From Casuarius casuarius (lineage: Eukaryota; Chordata; Aves; Casuariiformes; Casuariidae): 64,000 nt of DNA. Position numbers and translations under genes: made by a program. The notes under the pieces are model-generated. The model had not been told where the DNA came from and did no database searches. It saw nothing but the letters and a program-made list of their open reading frames with translations. Shown here in pieces: positions 60,516 through 64,000 of the stretch (its first letter is position 1; each line of letters begins with the position of its first letter). The stretch spans positions 744,409-808,408 of the forward strand of contig PTFA01000271.1 of assembly GCA_003342895.1 (NCBI GenBank), written 5' to 3'.

Positions 60516-63500
60516 GTTGCTGCTCAGCTTCTGCCAGCACACAGGCTGCTCCCCAGCAGGCTGCCCCCAGGAGCCAGGGTGGGCACAGCCAGCTCTGTCA
60601 CTGCGCACAGGCCCACACCAGAGCCCCGGAGCCAAGGGCGAGAGCTGTGCCAGGTAAAATTCCTCCAGGTTGTAGGACTGCCTTACAGAGACCTGCTTTG
60701 CCCTCTAGCGACTGTTAAGTGGAAAACAGGGAATTTTGCACCATCTCTTCTGATTAACAAAATCAGCCCCTTGCTACATCTGCTGGCTGGCAGGCAAGCA
60801 GGGGAGTTGTTCTGACTTTGTTTGACCTAACTGAGATTAGCGCTCTCCCGAGGCAGCCTGGCCGTTACTTGTGTATGGGAGGCATGCGGTAGTGATAGGG
60901 GAAGGAGACACTGTTCTGAAAAGTTGGGAACAGACACCCTAAATTGGGGAATGAATGTCTGAGTGAATTGTAAAGGAAAATCCTCCAGGGCTGATGCTAT
61001 TTCTAGTCTGCACATGCATTGGAACTGAAAAGAGGCTATTTGGGGGAAAAAGGAATGGATGAATAACGGAAGCAAAAATAGCCGCTCCACATTCCTTTCT
61101 AAAACCATGTTGCCTACAAACCCTTTGGAAACAATTGACAGTTCATCAGAACATGAGCTCATTTTTTGTGATCTATGGGGTCATAGACTTTGTGATCTAT
61201 AGTCTGTGTAAGAGACTATTCAAAGAGCTTAGTTGGGAAAATAATAGCACTGATCTTTGTTTAAACAGCAGCAGGGGGAGAGAGTAATTAGAGAGGATAT
61301 CTAGATAGCTGAGATAGCTGAGCTGTATGGAAAGCAAATTGCCTGAAAATATTATTTAGAAACAAACTATTTTCCTTTAAACATAAAAATAAACACTAAT
61401 ATTTTAAATTTTGAAAATGTTAGTCTGTTTTTGCTAAATTAGAGAGACTTTTACTGCAGATAATCCAGGAAAGCTAATGGAATTAGATTCCTCAGTAACA
61501 CTGAAATGAAAGAAATCAAATTCTTAACCTTACAGTAGAAGTAATGAGTCTATCCCATTTGGAAAGCCTTGTACAGTCAATTCTTGTGACTAGAAAATAG
61601 GGTTATAATCATATGATGGGGAAAAAAAACTATTTTTTATATATAAGTTAGCCATTTATAGAAACTCTAAATATCTAAATCCAGATATTCTGATGAATCA
61701 ATATTAGCATTTCTCAAATACACAAAAAAGAAGATTAAAAAGAGACTGAGTCCTAACACTCACTAAATCAAAAACAAAAAAAAGGGATTATAAATGAATT
61801 TTAGTGGAAAATTAAAGCCCAGAAACAATCTTGAGCACTGTGCAGACGTGTTAACATGAATATTCCAGGCATGCTGAAAGCCATTCTCTCAAACCACTCA
61901 CTGGACTCAGTAAAAACCAAAGTCTGCCTCAGCTGCTCTGTGAATAGAAGAAAAGAGGCTGCATTAGATGACTTGCACCACTGCTGATTTCAAAGTGTAT
62001 TTCAGTTGGGTATTATGGTACCTAAAACTGCACCTAAGTAATTAGTCATAATTAGGCTTTGCTGCAAGTCAACATCATCAACTGGGATAGTCTTGGTAGG
62101 GCAGAAACATTTGGCTCCTGTTGTTAAACCATGTATAAGAACCTACTGCAGAGGTTTTGGAAGGAACAAAGAGACTCGTGAGAAATCTGACTGTATTTGA
62201 AACTGTTGTCTGGGTGTTGTCCCTATATCTGTGCTGGCTGCTCAGAGCTGGCTTTTTTTTTTTTTTAAGGAAGTTATTTTTCTGTATTTTTATGTTTTTC
62301 CATGAGGAATTCACTTTTACAGATTGTTTCATGTCAGGCTTTTAAAAGAGATAGCAGGCCAATCTCTGATGCACAGGGTCTATGCAGGGGCTCTCCTGTG
62401 AATTTGCTGGATTTATTAATGCTAGCAGATAATCAGGAGCCATCTCATCTGATTTTAGCTTTGAAACTCCAAGAATAGCTATTACTTGCAGTGCCTGTTT
62501 TCAAAAAGACAGTTTGTGACCTTTCAGGTTTTGTGTACTGCTCTCCCAAAGCTACTCTCTTCACAGAACCACTAGATGGCATCAAGCAAGTCAAGTCTAA
62601 AGGTAGTTCATTTTTGAGAATGGCCCTGTTTTCGTTATGAGCACAAAAGGTAATGTTAAAAATGAGTAAAATCACCTAGAAGGTATCTGTAAGTCATAGG
62701 CTGCTCTTATATGGGCAAACTGTTTACCTGCTTCCACTGTCATCTACAGCGCACACAGATGCCTATCTACGTTTAGCATTACCGTACCCAAGCACTGTAA
62801 GCTAATGCAGTCATTCCTTTTAAAATCAGGAGATTAATGTGAAAATCATGATTGGTTAAAATACAATGATTTTGAGGCTTTTTAAATCTGCTTCTTGTTT
62901 TTTGACTCTTTAGAGACATATGAGTGACTGTTCTATAACCCATAACCGAGTGTTCAAGATCTTGATTCTGATAATAACCAAATGCTTCGGAGGAAGGAAA
63001 ACCACAGCAGCAGATGTATGATAATCTCTCTTGTATGAGTTTACTACTGATCTTAGTAGTTAGCAACTGATTTAGACTTGAAAAACTAGAACTGAATCAT
63101 CCAACATTCGGGGATCACATTCCTTTGCTCTCCTTAACAGCTGAAAGAGGTAGAAAAGCATCAGAAAAAGAAATTTGATGCTATTTTCCAAACACGTGCA
63201 GCAACGGCTGATAACCCTGTAGGAGGAAAGCAACTCAGGAATGCCAGGAAGCAATGGGAAGGGTTAATCAGAAGCAATGGCTTCTCAGTTCCCACACATG
63301 CATCTAAGCAGGGGGTGGTTTCTTGCCCATGTCATGTAGAGATGTGTGCTCACTGCAAAACATGTGGGGATTACCAGGCAGTCCCAGCTGCGCAGAAGTG
63401 CAGGGTAGGCTTGGACAGCAGCTGAGGTAAGACTAGGCTCAAAATGAGCAAGCAAAATGAACAAATGCATAAAAGGCCAAGAACTCACCTGTATCCAAAC

Positions 63501-63704
63501 ACTACTGGCAAATCCTGCTGTGCCATGAAGATTTGCCTGGGAGCAGATGGGTCTTTTTAGCACATCCAGCCCAATTCTCCAACTCTGAAGGTTTCTTTTT
63601 ATCACTTTTTCTCTGAAAAGGCCTGTGAAAGCAGTGCCTTGTCTTGACCATCAGTAAGAAGGGAAACGGACGTGCACAGGAAAGAGGAACAGACTGTGAC
63701 AAAA
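60516..63704. other. Intergenic, right flank
   Basis: A GC-richer stretch (60530-60650) precedes AT-rich DNA with T14 at 62253-62266 and a small 9-bp tandem (gatagctga) near 61303. No gene recognised. Confidence 0.5.
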
Positions 63705-64000
63705 GGAAATACTGGTCCATTACTTAGTGAGGAAGAAGAGCAAACAGTGGAAAGCATGGAGAAGCTGAAGTGCTCAAAGTGATTTTTGTTTCATTCTTCA
63801 CAAACAAGTTGATTCTGACCAGGGAATTAGCCAAGTTAATTATAGTAAGGGAAATAGGTTACTCTGAAGCAGCATAGGGGAACAATGAGTTAAAGAAATA
63901 TTCAGACTTAAAGAAATACTGTGTGTTCGAGCTGGCAAGGGCTGCTGAAATCCCCCCCTAGACTGCCTAAGAAATTAGCGGAACTAAATCTCTGAACCAT
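63705..64000 (+). mobile_element. CR1 LINE ORF2 fragment, cut by the window end
   Basis: Block order matches the CR1 coding region between endonuclease and reverse transcriptase: tactggtccattacttagtg, gaagctgaagtgctcaaagt, tttgtttcattcttcacaaa, ttgattctgaccagggaatt, agccaagttaattatagtaa, ggctgctgaaatcc, aaatctctgaaccat. The frame is broken by stops and indels, so it is not an active element. It continues beyond the window. Confidence 0.78.

Noticed and set aside
24690..64000. Exons of the usual GMNC neighbours (OSTN, UTS2B, IL1RAP)
   Set aside because: None of their characteristic peptide motifs were recognised. In mammals these genes lie well beyond this distance, so absence from the window is expected.

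Overview
This is a 64 kb stretch of vertebrate nuclear DNA. It is AT-leaning, intron-rich and gene-poor, and it carries fossils of CR1 LINEs and MIR-type SINEs. Several divergent CR1 3' ends, MIR-like tRNA-derived remnants and a Charlie-type hAT fragment together suggest a sauropsid. The sequence alone does not fix the species. A turtle or crocodilian fits the repeat mix better than a typical bird, which carries fewer recognisable MIR remnants.

Only one protein-coding gene can be supported: GMNC (GEMC1, geminin coiled-coil domain containing), plus strand, five coding exons between 19683 and 24689. The spliced reading frame encodes 336 residues, close to the human protein of about 334. Splice phases close cleanly, exon 4 encodes the geminin-family coiled coil, and the C terminus carries the E2F/DP-binding type domain. 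GMNC acts at the top of the multiciliated-cell programme, upstream of MCIDAS, FOXJ1 and TP73, and works with E2F4/5-DP1. The first coding exon contributes only the ATG.

Layout. 1-17.5 kb: gene desert with three CR1 fragments, a MIR remnant and a candidate conserved element at 2.0-2.6 kb. 17.5-18.1 kb: an orphan CpG island with promoter motifs. 19.4-19.7 kb: proximal promoter and start-codon exon. 20.2-21.1 kb: a second CpG island covering exons 2 and 3. 21-24.7 kb: introns 3-4 and exons 4-5, with a hAT element in intron 3. 24.7-29.1 kb: 3' flank with candidate poly(A) signals. 29.1-29.9 kb: a degenerate 20-bp minisatellite built on CAGCTG, running into a small CpG-rich patch. 29.9-64 kb: a second gene desert with scattered CR1 and MIR fossils, ending inside a CR1 ORF2 fragment cut by the window edge.

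No tRNA, rRNA, CRISPR, viral gene or second protein-coding gene could be supported. The many other open frames are short, unrelated to anything recognised, or products of GC-rich islands. The long flanks fit a developmental regulator whose remaining information is probably regulatory, but that is inference.
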